Positions 7,949 through 15,025 of a DNA stretch of 15,025 nt are shown in pieces. Positions within the stretch are counted from its first letter, which is position 1; each line of letters opens with the position of its first letter. The DNA is from Deltaproteobacteria bacterium. Its GTDB lineage: Bacteria; Desulfobacterota_C; Deferrisomatia; Deferrisomatales; JACRMM01. The notes under the pieces are model-generated. The model did no database searches. It saw nothing but the letters and a program-made list of their open reading frames with translations, and was not told the DNA's origin. The position numbers and the translations under genes were made by a program. The stretch lies in contig JACRCS010000598.1 of the NCBI GenBank assembly GCA_016218905.1, positions 1 through 15,025 of the forward strand, in the 5' to 3' direction.

Positions 7949-9067
7949 ATGGGCATATCGAGACAGGAGTTCATGCGCCGACACGATGCCGTTCGGCGCA
8001 TGATGAAGGAGGAGCAGGTCGATTGCCTCGTCATAGCCGGCCGTTCGGATTACTTTGCCCGGGGCAACGTGCGCTATGTCACCCATCTGCCTTTCGGGGG
8101 TTATGTCCTTTTTCCGGCTGAGGGCAAGCCGATCTATTTCCTGAGCACCAACCAGATCTCCTCTCCCAAACACGACAAGGCAGGTCCGGTACGTGAGCTG
8201 GTGGAGTTCAAGGAGCTCAAAGATCCCGTCGCGCAGTTGCTGAGCGAGGTGCGAGGCTTCGAAGGGGGACGCAAGATCGGTCTCGTAGGCCTGGCGTCGC
8301 TCATGCCCGTGCCGGTCTACCTTGCTCTCAAAGACGCATATGGAAACCGGCTGATGGACGCCTCACACCTCTTCGACGCCCTCCGAAGTGTCAAGAGCGG
8401 CGAGGAGATTGCGAGAATGCGCGCCGCTGCTTCGGTGGCCGACGAGGTCTGCCTCATGCTCAGGGACATGGTCCGGCCGGGGTTGAGCGACTACGAGATC
8501 TACGGTGAGGTCAAGAAGGCGATCTATGCGAGGCAGTGCGAGTACTCGATGGAGCTCATCGACGCCGCCGGATCCACCATGAACATGGCGTGGAGCCCGA
8601 GCGGTGACCGGTTGGAGGAGAACGGGACCCTCTTCCTGGAGATCACTCCGGCCTACGACGGGTCCTATGCGCAACTCCCCGTCTCGCTGCCGGTCGGAAG
8701 GTACTCACCTTCCGTGGCCAAGAAGGTGGACGTCTGGGCGGAGGCGATGGACGCCGCCACCGGCCTGCTGCGGCCGGACACCGTGGTGGCGGACATCCAC
8801 CGGCAGGTAGTAAACGTAATCGAGCGAAGAGGACTGCTCTCCCCCTATCCTCTGGGGCACACGATCGGGCTGGACGTGATGGACTCCTGGACGATCCACG
8901 CCGGCAACCAGACCGTCCTCCGGCCCGGCATGACCCTGGCGTTTCACCCGTCGGTGCTCTCCGAACCGGGAGGAGAGGGGATCGGCATGGGGTATACCTA
9001 CCTCGTGACCGAGGAGGGAGCCGAAAAGCTGAGCAGTATCGACCTCTACGCCTTTGCCACGGCGTGA
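7949..9067 (+). CDS. Creatinase/M24-fold protein with degenerate metal site (hydrolase-like)
   Basis: A 372-residue cytoplasmic protein with the two-domain layout of creatinase and Xaa-Pro aminopeptidases: an N-terminal alpha/beta domain (about 1-150) and a C-terminal 'pita-bread' domain (about 151-372). The start at 7949 is chosen for GAGGA (7938-7942) six bases upstream; in-frame starts further up would lie in or before the promoter. The M24 His is kept in PLGHTIG (301-307). The first two Asp ligands fall in FLEITPAYDGSYAQLP (229-244), where Glu231 and Gln242 seem to replace them. The Glu of 'T-x-E-P' is His333 in AFHP, and the last Glu is replaced within GIGMGYTYLVT (344-354). It is thus unlikely to be a standard metallopeptidase. 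Metal-free creatinase, or amidine/ring hydrolases such as the ectoine hydrolase group, are closer models. It heads the sigma-54-controlled block ahead of two solute-binding proteins and may act on what they bind. Confidence 0.85.
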   Translation: MGISRQEFMRRHDAVRRMMKEEQVDCLVIAGRSDYFARGNVRYVTHLPFGGYVLFPAEGKPIYFLSTNQISSPKHDKAGPVRELVEFKELKDPVAQLLSEVRGFEGGRKIGLVGLASLMPVPVYLALKDAYGNRLMDASHLFDALRSVKSGEEIARMRAAASVADEVCLMLRDMVRPGLSDYEIYGEVKKAIYARQCEYSMELIDAAGSTMNMAWSPSGDRLEENGTLFLEITPAYDGSYAQLPVSLPVGRYSPSVAKKVDVWAEAMDAATGLLRPDTVVADIHRQVVNVIERRGLLSPYPLGHTIGLDVMDSWTIHAGNQTVLRPGMTLAFHPSVLSEPGGEGIGMGYTYLVTEEGAEKLSSIDLYAFATA

Positions 9068-9169
9068 AGCCCTCACCGCAGTCGCTCATCCCAGTCGCCG
9101 TGGCCGGCATTTGGGCCCGCCGCCCGGAAGGACGAGGCGGCCTCATCCGCCGGCAACCGGGGTCCGCTC

Positions 9170-9187
9170 GCGCCGACATATCGCGAC
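9170..9187 (+). promoter_or_regulatory. Weaker second copy of the operator (right region)
   Basis: GCGCCGACATATCGCGAC matches the reverse complement of the strong left-region operator at 12 of 13 positions over its core (CGACATaTCGCGA). It directly precedes the strong site at 9189-9206, starting 19 bases upstream, as in the left region. Confidence 0.55.
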
Positions 9188-9188
9188 A

Positions 9189-9206
9189 ATCACGAAATAT
9201 CGTGAT
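9189..9206 (+). promoter_or_regulatory. Dyad operator, probable activator-binding site (right region)
   Basis: ATCACGAAATATCGTGAT is an inverted repeat with perfect 7-bp arms and centre AATA. It matches the left-region dyad at 15 of 18 positions; two of the three differences are the paired bases 4 and 15 (G/C there, A/T here), so symmetry is kept. It is centred about 140 bases upstream of the -24 element at 9338. Confidence 0.75.
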
Positions 9207-9235
9207 GGTCTGGGGTTCCCCAGGCGTCGAGCCTC

Positions 9236-9253
9236 GAGCCCCCGTCGGGGCTC
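9236..9253. terminator. Strong stem-loop after the creatinase-like gene
   Basis: GAGCCCC (9236-9242) and GGGGCTC (9247-9253) form a perfect 7-bp stem with a CGTC loop, about 170 bases after the stop at 9067 and between operator and promoter. No T run follows, so it may end the upstream transcript with help from Rho, or simply be a DNA/RNA structure. Confidence 0.35.
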
Positions 9254-9336
9254 CCGGGACTCCGCAGATGCGCCCCTCCTGCAATACGTCGTTCTGAACT
9301 CTGTAAAAGCCGCGCCGTCGAGCGTCCTCTGGTGCG

Positions 9337-9352
9337 TGGCATGCCCATTGCT
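9337..9352 (+). promoter_or_regulatory. Sigma-54 (-24/-12) promoter of the solute-binding protein genes
   Basis: TGGCATGCCCATTGCT fits the sigma-54 consensus (TGGCAY-N5-TTGCW), with GG at 9338-9339 and GC at 9350-9351 correctly spaced. The expected start is near 9363, giving a leader of about 190 bases before the ATG at 9552. The rest of the gene-free stretch 9068-9551 holds the operators and the stem-loop; I see no gene in it. Confidence 0.82.
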
Positions 9353-9551
9353 TGGGGTCTCGAGCGTGCAAACAGCGTTCAAATACGGGCTCAAGGTTGC
9401 GGCGTGATCGGACCTCGAGTGGTCGCCCTCCACCCCGGCCTCTTCGGCCTGGAGAAGGTCCCCGGGTCTCGGTGGATCGCCTGCATCACTGTGCTAGCGC
9501 GGCCGACGAAGCGAGTCGCGTCAGAATCGAGCCTTCACAAGGAGAGATCCA

Positions 9552-11105
9552 ATGAAGAGAGGGAAGTGGACGTCGCTCCTCCGCATTCTTTCCGTGGCGG
9601 CCTTCTGCGCCGGACTGGGGCTCCCGCCGCTCGCGGCGGTCGCGGCACAGCCCGCACCGCCGAAGAAGATTCTCGTCGTGATCCCTACCGAGCCCGATAC
9701 CCTGGACCTCGCGAGCACGAGGATGGAGACGACCTGTGCGCCGATCGCTGAAAACATCACCGAACGGCTGATCGGGATCGCGCCGGACGGAAAGCTCATC
9801 CCCGGCCTCGCCACGTCGTGGAAGGTCTCGAACGACGGCAGGGAGATCGAGTTCGCCTTGCGCAAGAACGTGAAGTTCCACACCGGCACTCCCTTCACGG
9901 CGCAGGACGTCAAGTTCAGCCACGAGCGCGCCCTGAAGTCGGCCCAGATGTACCAGCGCGCCATGCGCAACCTCGAGGAGTTCGCGGTACTCGACGACTA
10001 CCGCGTGAGGTTCCGCTTCAAGCTTCCCGACGCCCAGGTCTTGCCCGGCCGCCTCACGCCGATCGGTTCCAAGGTGTACTTCGAGACGGTGGGGGAGGAG
10101 AAGTACGTCCGGCAGCCCGTCGGCACGGGGCCCTATCGCTTCGTGAGCTGGGCCGCCGGCCAGTACATCGAGCTCCGGGCAGACGACGGCTACTGGGGCG
10201 AGAAGCCCGCCGTCAAGGAGGCGCGCATCTCGTTCGTCAAGGAGGACACGACGCGGCTCTCCATGCTCCGGGCGGGGGAGGCGGACCTGATCGTCGAGTG
10301 CCCCTTCGCCACGGTGAACGAGATCGAGGCCGCCGGGTTCAAGACCGCCAAGGTGCCCACGCACCCGACGGTCTCGGTCCAGTTCCACAACTACAACCCG
10401 AACGTACCCTGGCACGACCGGCGGGTGCGGCTCGCCATCGCCCACGCCATCGACGGCGACGCGATCGTCAAGCGGCTCTTTGAAGGCGTTCCGAACCGTT
10501 ACCCACGGCTCGCGCCGTGGGAGCTCGGCTATGATCCGAATCTGAAGCCGTACGCGTACGACCCCGAGAAGTCGAAGAAACTCCTCGCCGAAGCCGGCTT
10601 CGCCAAGGGTTTCGAGATGCCCCTCTACTACTTCGTGGGGAGGGTTTCCGGTCAGAAGGAGACGGCCGAGGCGGTGGCGCTCTACCTGAACGCGATCGGA
10701 ATCCGCTGCAAGGTCGAAGGAATCGAAGCCGTCAAGATGATGGAGAAGACGAGGGATTGGCACAAGTCGACGGAGGCCGTGTACGTCGGCGTCAGTACCG
10801 TCCCCACGTCGAACCAGCCTGAACCGACCATCGCCCTGGAAATAGGCTTCTACTCCAAGTCTCCGATCAGCCTCTATCGAAACCCCGAATTCGACGTCGC
10901 GCTGGAGAGGGCCAGAGCGACGCTCAATGACAAAGAGCGCGCCAAGCTCATTCAGAATGCTTTCCAGATCCTTCATGACGACGTCGCGTCACTCGTGCTC
11001 TGGTCCAACAACACGGTCTACGCGATGAAGAAGAACGTCGCCTTCACGCCGACGGTTAGATCGGGCTACGCACTGGTCCTGCTGAAGGATGTGAAACCTC
11101 TGTAG
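9552..11105 (+). CDS. ABC transporter substrate-binding protein, family 5 (DppA/OppA-like), copy 1
   Basis: A 517-residue periplasmic receptor of the peptide/opine/nickel family. A Sec signal peptide (hydrophobic core about 9-30, probable cleavage after AVA, residue 31) has no lipobox Cys. The mature protein opens with VVIPTEPDTLDLAS (42-55), then the family segment around ERLIGIAPDGKLIPGLATSW and the FHTGTPFTAQDVKFSHERAL stretch, and later AYDPEKSKKLLAEAGF. The region that in DppA carries the Asp holding the peptide amino end (typically 'D-Y-P-D-P') reads VSTVPTSNQPEPT here, without that Asp, so a ligand other than a free-amino peptide is likely. The start has a good AAGGAG site (9540-9545). 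It lies 189 bases after a sigma-54 promoter. No permease or ATPase genes are in the window. Confidence 0.93.
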   Translation: MKRGKWTSLLRILSVAAFCAGLGLPPLAAVAAQPAPPKKILVVIPTEPDTLDLASTRMETTCAPIAENITERLIGIAPDGKLIPGLATSWKVSNDGREIEFALRKNVKFHTGTPFTAQDVKFSHERALKSAQMYQRAMRNLEEFAVLDDYRVRFRFKLPDAQVLPGRLTPIGSKVYFETVGEEKYVRQPVGTGPYRFVSWAAGQYIELRADDGYWGEKPAVKEARISFVKEDTTRLSMLRAGEADLIVECPFATVNEIEAAGFKTAKVPTHPTVSVQFHNYNPNVPWHDRRVRLAIAHAIDGDAIVKRLFEGVPNRYPRLAPWELGYDPNLKPYAYDPEKSKKLLAEAGFAKGFEMPLYYFVGRVSGQKETAEAVALYLNAIGIRCKVEGIEAVKMMEKTRDWHKSTEAVYVGVSTVPTSNQPEPTIALEIGFYSKSPISLYRNPEFDVALERARATLNDKERAKLIQNAFQILHDDVASLVLWSNNTVYAMKKNVAFTPTVRSGYALVLLKDVKPL

Positions 11106-11114
11106 AAGAACCGC

Positions 11115-11148
11115 GCCCGGCCGGACGCCGGACGTCTTCGGCCCGGGC
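11115..11148 (+). repeat. Intercistronic stem-loop between the two binding-protein genes
   Basis: GCCCGGCCG (11115-11123) pairs with CGGCCCGGGC (11139-11148) over nine base pairs with one bulged C and a 15-base loop, starting ten bases after the stop of copy 1. It could stabilise the upstream message or partly stop transcription. No T run follows. Confidence 0.4.
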
Positions 11149-11219
11149 ACGAGCGCCACCCGGACGACCGGCACTCCGCCGGAACTCGGAACCCCGACTT
11201 CGTTGGAGGAGACACGGGA

Positions 11220-12773
11220 ATGAAAGCAGCGAGAACCGTCTTCCCCCTCTGGATTCTTTGGATCATCGCCCTGGGCGCCGCGATCGGTGTCGGCTGGGGG
11301 AGAGCCGTGGCAGGACCGGCGCCGGTGAAGAAACTGATGGTCGTGATCCCCACGGAGCCCGACACCCTCGACATCGCCAGCACGAGACAGGAGCCCGTCT
11401 GCACCCCGGTCGCGGAGAACATCATGGAGCGGCTCATCGCCCGCGCTACCGACGGAAGGCTGGTCCCCGGGCTCGCGACCTCCTGGAAGATCTCGAAGGA
11501 CGGCAAGGAGATCGAGCTCCAGCTGCGAAAGAACGTCAACTTTCACAACGGCATGCCCTTCACGGCCCAGGACGTGAAGTTCAGTCACGAGCGGGCCTTG
11601 AAGCTCGCCCAGCCGTATCAGCGCGTCATGCGGAACCTGGAGGAGTTCTCGGTGCTCGACGACTACCGGGTCCGCTTCCGCTTCAAGACGCCCGACGCCC
11701 AGGTGCTTCAGGGGCGGCTGACCCCCATCGGCTCCAAGGAGTACTTCGAGACCGCCGGGGAGGAGAAGTACCTGCGCCACCCCGTCGGGACCGGTCCCTA
11801 CCGTTTCGTGAGCTGGGTGCCGGGCCAGTACGTGGAGCTCAAGGCCGACGAGAGCTACTGGGGTGAGAAGCCGGTCGTGAAAGAGGCGCGCTTCTCGTTC
11901 GTAAAGGAGGACACTACCCGCGTCTCAATGCTCCGGGCGGGGGAAGCGGACCTGATCAGCGACACCCCCTTCGCCGCCGTGAACGAGCTGGAGGCGGCGG
12001 GGTTCAGGACAGCGAAGCTGCCGGCACAGCCCACCGTCTCGGTCCAGTTCCACAACTACAACCCGAAGGTCCCGTGGTACGACAGGAGGGTCCGGCTGGC
12101 GGTCGCCCACGCGATCGACGGCGACGCGATCGTCAAGCGCCTCTTCGAGGGCGTGCCCAACCGGTACGCGCGCCTCGGTCCGTGGGAGCTCGGCTACGAT
12201 CCGGACCTGAAACCCTACGCCTACGACCCCGAGAAGTCGAAGAAGCTCCTCGCGGAGGCCGGATACCCGAAGGGCTTCGAGATGCCGCTCTACTACTTCG
12301 TCGGAAGGGCTTCGGGCCAGAAGGAGACTGCCGAGGCGGTGGCTCTCTTCCTCAACGCGGTCGGCATCCGGTGCAAGGTGGAGGGGATCGAATCGCTCAA
12401 GATGGCCGAGAAGACGCGCCAGTGGCACGCGTCCTCCGAGGCGGTCTACGTCGGCGTCTCCCCCGTCCCGACCTCCAACTTCGCCGAGCCGACCGCCGCC
12501 CTGGAGGTCGGCTTCTACTCCAAATCGACCATCGCCCTCTACAAGAACCCCGAGTTCGACGTGGCTCTGGAAGCCGCACGGGAGACGCTCGACGACCAGC
12601 AGCGCGCCAAGCTGATCCAGAAGGCCTTTCGGATCCTCCACGAGGACGTGGCGACCGCCGTGATCTGGTCCAACGTCGCGGTCTACGCGATGAAGAAGAA
12701 CGTCACCTACACGCCCACCGTGAAGTCGGGTGCCGTGCTGGTGCTTTTGAAGGACATCAAACTTCTCCAGTGA
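11220..12773 (+). CDS. ABC transporter substrate-binding protein, family 5 (DppA/OppA-like), copy 2
   Basis: Another 517-residue family-5 periplasmic receptor, a tandem paralogue of the gene at 9552. In a 120-residue block (273-392 of copy 1, 272-391 of this one) I count 11 differences. The signal peptides (here about 1-31, cleavage after AVA) are unrelated in sequence. Differences cluster at likely ligand-contact stretches: ISDTPFAAVNELEAAG here against IVECPFATVNEIEAAG, and VSPVPTSNFAEPTAALE against VSTVPTSNQPEPTIALE. So the two may bind related but distinct ligands. GGAGGAG (11205-11211) provides the ribosome site. The 114-base gap after copy 1 shows no sigma-54 promoter or operator, so both are probably one transcript. 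Confidence 0.93.
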   Translation: MKAARTVFPLWILWIIALGAAIGVGWGRAVAGPAPVKKLMVVIPTEPDTLDIASTRQEPVCTPVAENIMERLIARATDGRLVPGLATSWKISKDGKEIELQLRKNVNFHNGMPFTAQDVKFSHERALKLAQPYQRVMRNLEEFSVLDDYRVRFRFKTPDAQVLQGRLTPIGSKEYFETAGEEKYLRHPVGTGPYRFVSWVPGQYVELKADESYWGEKPVVKEARFSFVKEDTTRVSMLRAGEADLISDTPFAAVNELEAAGFRTAKLPAQPTVSVQFHNYNPKVPWYDRRVRLAVAHAIDGDAIVKRLFEGVPNRYARLGPWELGYDPDLKPYAYDPEKSKKLLAEAGYPKGFEMPLYYFVGRASGQKETAEAVALFLNAVGIRCKVEGIESLKMAEKTRQWHASSEAVYVGVSPVPTSNFAEPTAALEVGFYSKSTIALYKNPEFDVALEAARETLDDQQRAKLIQKAFRILHEDVATAVIWSNVAVYAMKKNVTYTPTVKSGAVLVLLKDIKLLQ

Positions 12774-12988
12774 TCGCTCGGTGGTCCGGACGGAGTGCGA
12801 AGGACGTGGCCGTTGGCCGTGTTGTCGCGCCCCGATCCGTGGAGGGAGGTCCGGCTTGCTCGCGGCCGCGCAACTTCAACGCCCCGCATCGGATCCCGGC
12901 GCGGAGCGGGCGCTCGCCGCCGGCCTTGACGGGGGACAAGGGCGACCAGCCGGCGTTGCAATGATTGTCGATGTCGGTGCACTCTGGT

Positions 12989-13004
12989 TGGCCTTGTTCG
13001 TGCG
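12989..13004 (+). promoter_or_regulatory. Possible weak sigma-54 promoter before the oxidoreductase gene
   Basis: TGGCCTTGTTCGTGCG keeps GG (12990-12991) and GC (13002-13003) at the right spacing but matches poorly elsewhere, and no operator copy is seen upstream. A similar partial match occurs inside the tctB coding region, so this may be chance. The rest of 12774-13031 shows no gene or clear structure. Confidence 0.15.
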
Positions 13005-13031
13005 GCACGGTCGGAGCAGGGAGAACGAGGA

Positions 13032-15025
13032 ATGGTGACTGAGGGAACGGGCTCGGCCGCCCCGGCGATAGAGGCGGACGTCGTAGTCGTCGGAGGTGGA
13101 GGGGCGGGACTCTCCGCGGCGGTAGCGGCTGCGGAAAAGGGCGCGAAGGTCGTCGTCCTGGAGAAGAGAAACGCGACGGGCGGCAATACGGCCATGGCGA
13201 TGGGACTCTTCGCTGCCGAGAGCCCGGTGCAGAAACGGGCTCTCGTCGACGCGTCCCGGGACCAGCTCTTCGCCGCCATGATGGATTGGACGCACTGGAA
13301 GGTCGATCCGAGGATCATCCGCGCCTACATCGACCGCTCGGGCGACACGATCCGCTGGCTCGAAGGGCAGGGTTGCTCCTTTGCGCTGATGCGCTTCGTT
13401 CCCAATCAGACGCCGGTGGTCCTCCACCGGCCCTCCCGCCGGGCAGCCGTGACCGACGCGCTTCGGCAGAGCTGCGAGCAGCTCGGGGTAGCCGTTCTCG
13501 TGCAAACGGGGGCCGACGAGCTCCTCATGGGAGCGGGTGGGCAGGTTGCCGGCGTCGTGGCCTCGAGGAGGGGCAGGAAAGTGACGCTCCGGGCGCCAGC
13601 CGTCGTCGTTGCGACCGGGGGGTATGGCGGGAACCGCGATCTCATCCGGAAGTACGCGTCGAACTACCCCGACGATATGCGCTGCATCGGCCTGCCCAAC
13701 ATGGGAGACGGGCTGCGGATGGCGATCGAGGCCGGGGCGGCAACCGAGGGACTGGGCATGCTGCAGATCGAAGGCCCCTGCGCCCCGAGGCCGCTGCGGC
13801 TGATGATCGACGTGGGGGAGTCTGCTCAGGTTCCCCTCATGCTCAGCCAGGTCGGCGTCGAGCCCTATGCCGTGTGGGTGAACCGGAAGGGCGAGCGGTT
13901 CATCGACGAGACCTTCGGCCACAGCCCCTTCGTCGTCGCCAACGGGGTGGTGCGGCAGCCCGGGGGCGCGTGCTACGCGCTCCTTGACAGCGACATGGTG
14001 CGGGCCATGAGCGAAACCGGGCTCCTGTTGGCGCGGGGGGCCGCCGGGCCCGTCGTGGGAAGCTCCTTGCCGGGCCTCGAGCGGGAACTGCAGCGGCAAG
14101 CGGAAAAGGGGGTCCTGTACTACGGGAAGGTCGATCCAGACCTCTGTAATGGCTGTGGGGTCTGCGTTTCCGCCTGCCCCCTCGACCTCATCCGGCTGGA
14201 CACGGTCGTCGCGGATCGGGGGGAGTGCACCGCTTGCCGCTCGGCTTGCCCCGCGGGAGTGGACATGAGGCGTTACCTCTACCTACTGAGGCAGGGCCTT
14301 CTCGCGGAGGCGCTCGAAGTGCTACGCGAGGAAAACCCCTTCCCTGCCCTGACCGGCCGCGTCTGCCCCCACCCCTGCGAGAAGGAGTGCGCCCGGGGCG
14401 AAGTGGACGAGGCGGTCGCCATCCACAGCCTCGAGCGCTTTCTCGGTGACTTCGGACTGCGAGAAGACGTCGACGTGACGGCGAGAACCCACTCGGAACG
14501 GGTAGCGATCGTCGGCTCCGGTCCCGCAGGCCTCTCCTGCGCGTACTTCCTCGCGCGGAGGGGATACCCGGTGACCGTGTTCGAAGCCCTGCCCGTGCTC
14601 GGAGGCATGCTTCGGACGGGGATCCCGGAGTACCGGTTGCCCAAGACCGTCGTCCAGGCCCAGGTCGAGCAACTCAGAGACATGGGAGTGGCGTTCGTTT
14701 CAGGGGTGGCGGTCGGGAAAGACGTAACGTTCGAAGAGGTAAGGGAGGACCACCAGGCCGTCTTCCTCGCCGCGGGCAACGCACTGAGCCGCCGGATCCC
14801 CCTCGAAGGCAGTGAACGGGACGGCGTGCTCTGGGGCCTCGACTTCCTGCGCGACGTGAGCCTGAAGACCGGGGTGAAGATCGGCGAGCGGGTCGTCGTC
14901 ATCGGGGGGGGAAATGTCGCCGTCGACGTCGCGCTGACCGCCCTGCGCTCGGGGGCGCGTCAGGTCGTCATGTCCTGTCCGGAGACCGGGGAGGCGATCC
15001 CTGCCTATCGAGAAGAGCTCGATCA
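13032..15025 (+). CDS. Multidomain flavin/iron-sulphur oxidoreductase (FAD_binding_2 + 4Fe-4S + GltD-like), 3'-truncated by window end
   Basis: The reading frame is open for 664 residues and continues past the window. Start: ATG at 13032 with AGGGAG at 13018-13023. Domain 1 (about 16-365) is of the fumarate-reductase/succinate-dehydrogenase flavoprotein type, with Rossmann motif GGGGAG (21-26), E44 and TGGNT (49-53), and later VNRKGERFIDE. A 4Fe-4S motif CNGCGVCVSACP follows (Cys 372, 375, 378, 382). Next is a GltD/dihydropyrimidine-dehydrogenase-like iron-sulphur segment (Cys 399, 402, 406, 445, 449, 453), an FAD fold (GSGPAG, 495-500) and an NAD(P) fold (IGGGNVAVDVA, 624-634). By family analogy NAD(P)H electrons pass through FAD and Fe-S clusters to domain 1, which would reduce an activated double bond. 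Domain 1 stops before the usual C-terminal 'GLYAAGE' FAD-contact motif, which is not seen anywhere up to Cys372. It follows the second binding-protein gene by 258 bases and may metabolise the imported compound. Confidence 0.88.
   Translation, partial: MVTEGTGSAAPAIEADVVVVGGGGAGLSAAVAAAEKGAKVVVLEKRNATGGNTAMAMGLFAAESPVQKRALVDASRDQLFAAMMDWTHWKVDPRIIRAYIDRSGDTIRWLEGQGCSFALMRFVPNQTPVVLHRPSRRAAVTDALRQSCEQLGVAVLVQTGADELLMGAGGQVAGVVASRRGRKVTLRAPAVVVATGGYGGNRDLIRKYASNYPDDMRCIGLPNMGDGLRMAIEAGAATEGLGMLQIEGPCAPRPLRLMIDVGESAQVPLMLSQVGVEPYAVWVNRKGERFIDETFGHSPFVVANGVVRQPGGACYALLDSDMVRAMSETGLLLARGAAGPVVGSSLPGLERELQRQAEKGVLYYGKVDPDLCNGCGVCVSACPLDLIRLDTVVADRGECTACRSACPAGVDMRRYLYLLRQGLLAEALEVLREENPFPALTGRVCPHPCEKECARGEVDEAVAIHSLERFLGDFGLREDVDVTARTHSERVAIVGSGPAGLSCAYFLARRGYPVTVFEALPVLGGMLRTGIPEYRLPKTVVQAQVEQLRDMGVAFVSGVAVGKDVTFEEVREDHQAVFLAAGNALSRRIPLEGSERDGVLWGLDFLRDVSLKTGVKIGERVVVIGGGNVAVDVALTALRSGARQVVMSCPETGEAIPAYREELD

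Noticed and set aside
7646..9337. IHF sites between operators and sigma-54 promoters, looked for in 7646-7763 and 9207-9337.
   Set aside because: No stretch fits WATCAANNNNTTR on either strand by eye.
12961..12985. TGTCGATGTCGGTGC before the oxidoreductase gene as a third operator.
   Set aside because: Only six consecutive bases agree with the dyad; the other half does not match.
12876..14099. A 407-codon open frame on the - strand opposite the oxidoreductase.
   Set aside because: The + strand frame has Rossmann and iron-sulphur motifs and stays open to the window end; the - frame shows none.

Overview
The window is a high-GC, densely coded bacterial segment. It has Gram-negative-type periplasmic binding proteins, a tripartite tricarboxylate transporter and sigma-54 regulation. 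This would suit a proteobacterium, a Desulfobacterota relative or a high-GC phylum such as Methylomirabilota/Rokubacteria; I cannot fix the taxon from the sequence. I see no rRNA, tRNA, CRISPR array, insertion sequence or phage gene, and base use looks uniform throughout.

Left block (79-4304, + strand): a tightly packed operon of an acyl-CoA dehydrogenase, the small and large membrane subunits of a TctABC-type carboxylate transporter (TctB, TctA) and its periplasmic receptor (TctC/Bug family). It reads as uptake of a carboxylic acid plus oxidation of its CoA ester. The dehydrogenase lacks the usual catalytic Glu of the 'YEGT' motif.

Middle (4430-7555, - strand): a 1041-residue sigma-54 activator with a helical TPR-like N-terminal half, a GAF-like domain, an AAA+ domain with an intact GAFTGA loop, and a Fis-type helix-turn-helix. 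It is convergent with tctC and divergent from the right block.

Right block (7949-15025, + strand): a creatinase/M24-fold protein that has lost most metal ligands, two tandem, very similar family-5 solute-binding proteins, and the start of a large flavin/iron-sulphur oxidoreductase that runs off the window.

The most notable observation is regulatory. Both large intergenic regions of the right block (7556-7948 and 9068-9551) carry the same dyad operator, ATCrCGAAATrTCGyGAT. Each copy has a second, weaker site just upstream in the opposite orientation. About 125-140 bases downstream of each lies an excellent sigma-54 -24/-12 promoter (TGGCACG-N4-TTGCT and TGGCATG-N4-TTGCT). Between the two operators the arm bases differ by a paired change that keeps the symmetry. 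With the activator gene lying next to one of these regions, the window appears to hold a complete local circuit: activator, its binding sites, two target promoters, and the target genes (hydrolase-like protein, two binding proteins, possibly the oxidoreductase). The substrate is unknown.
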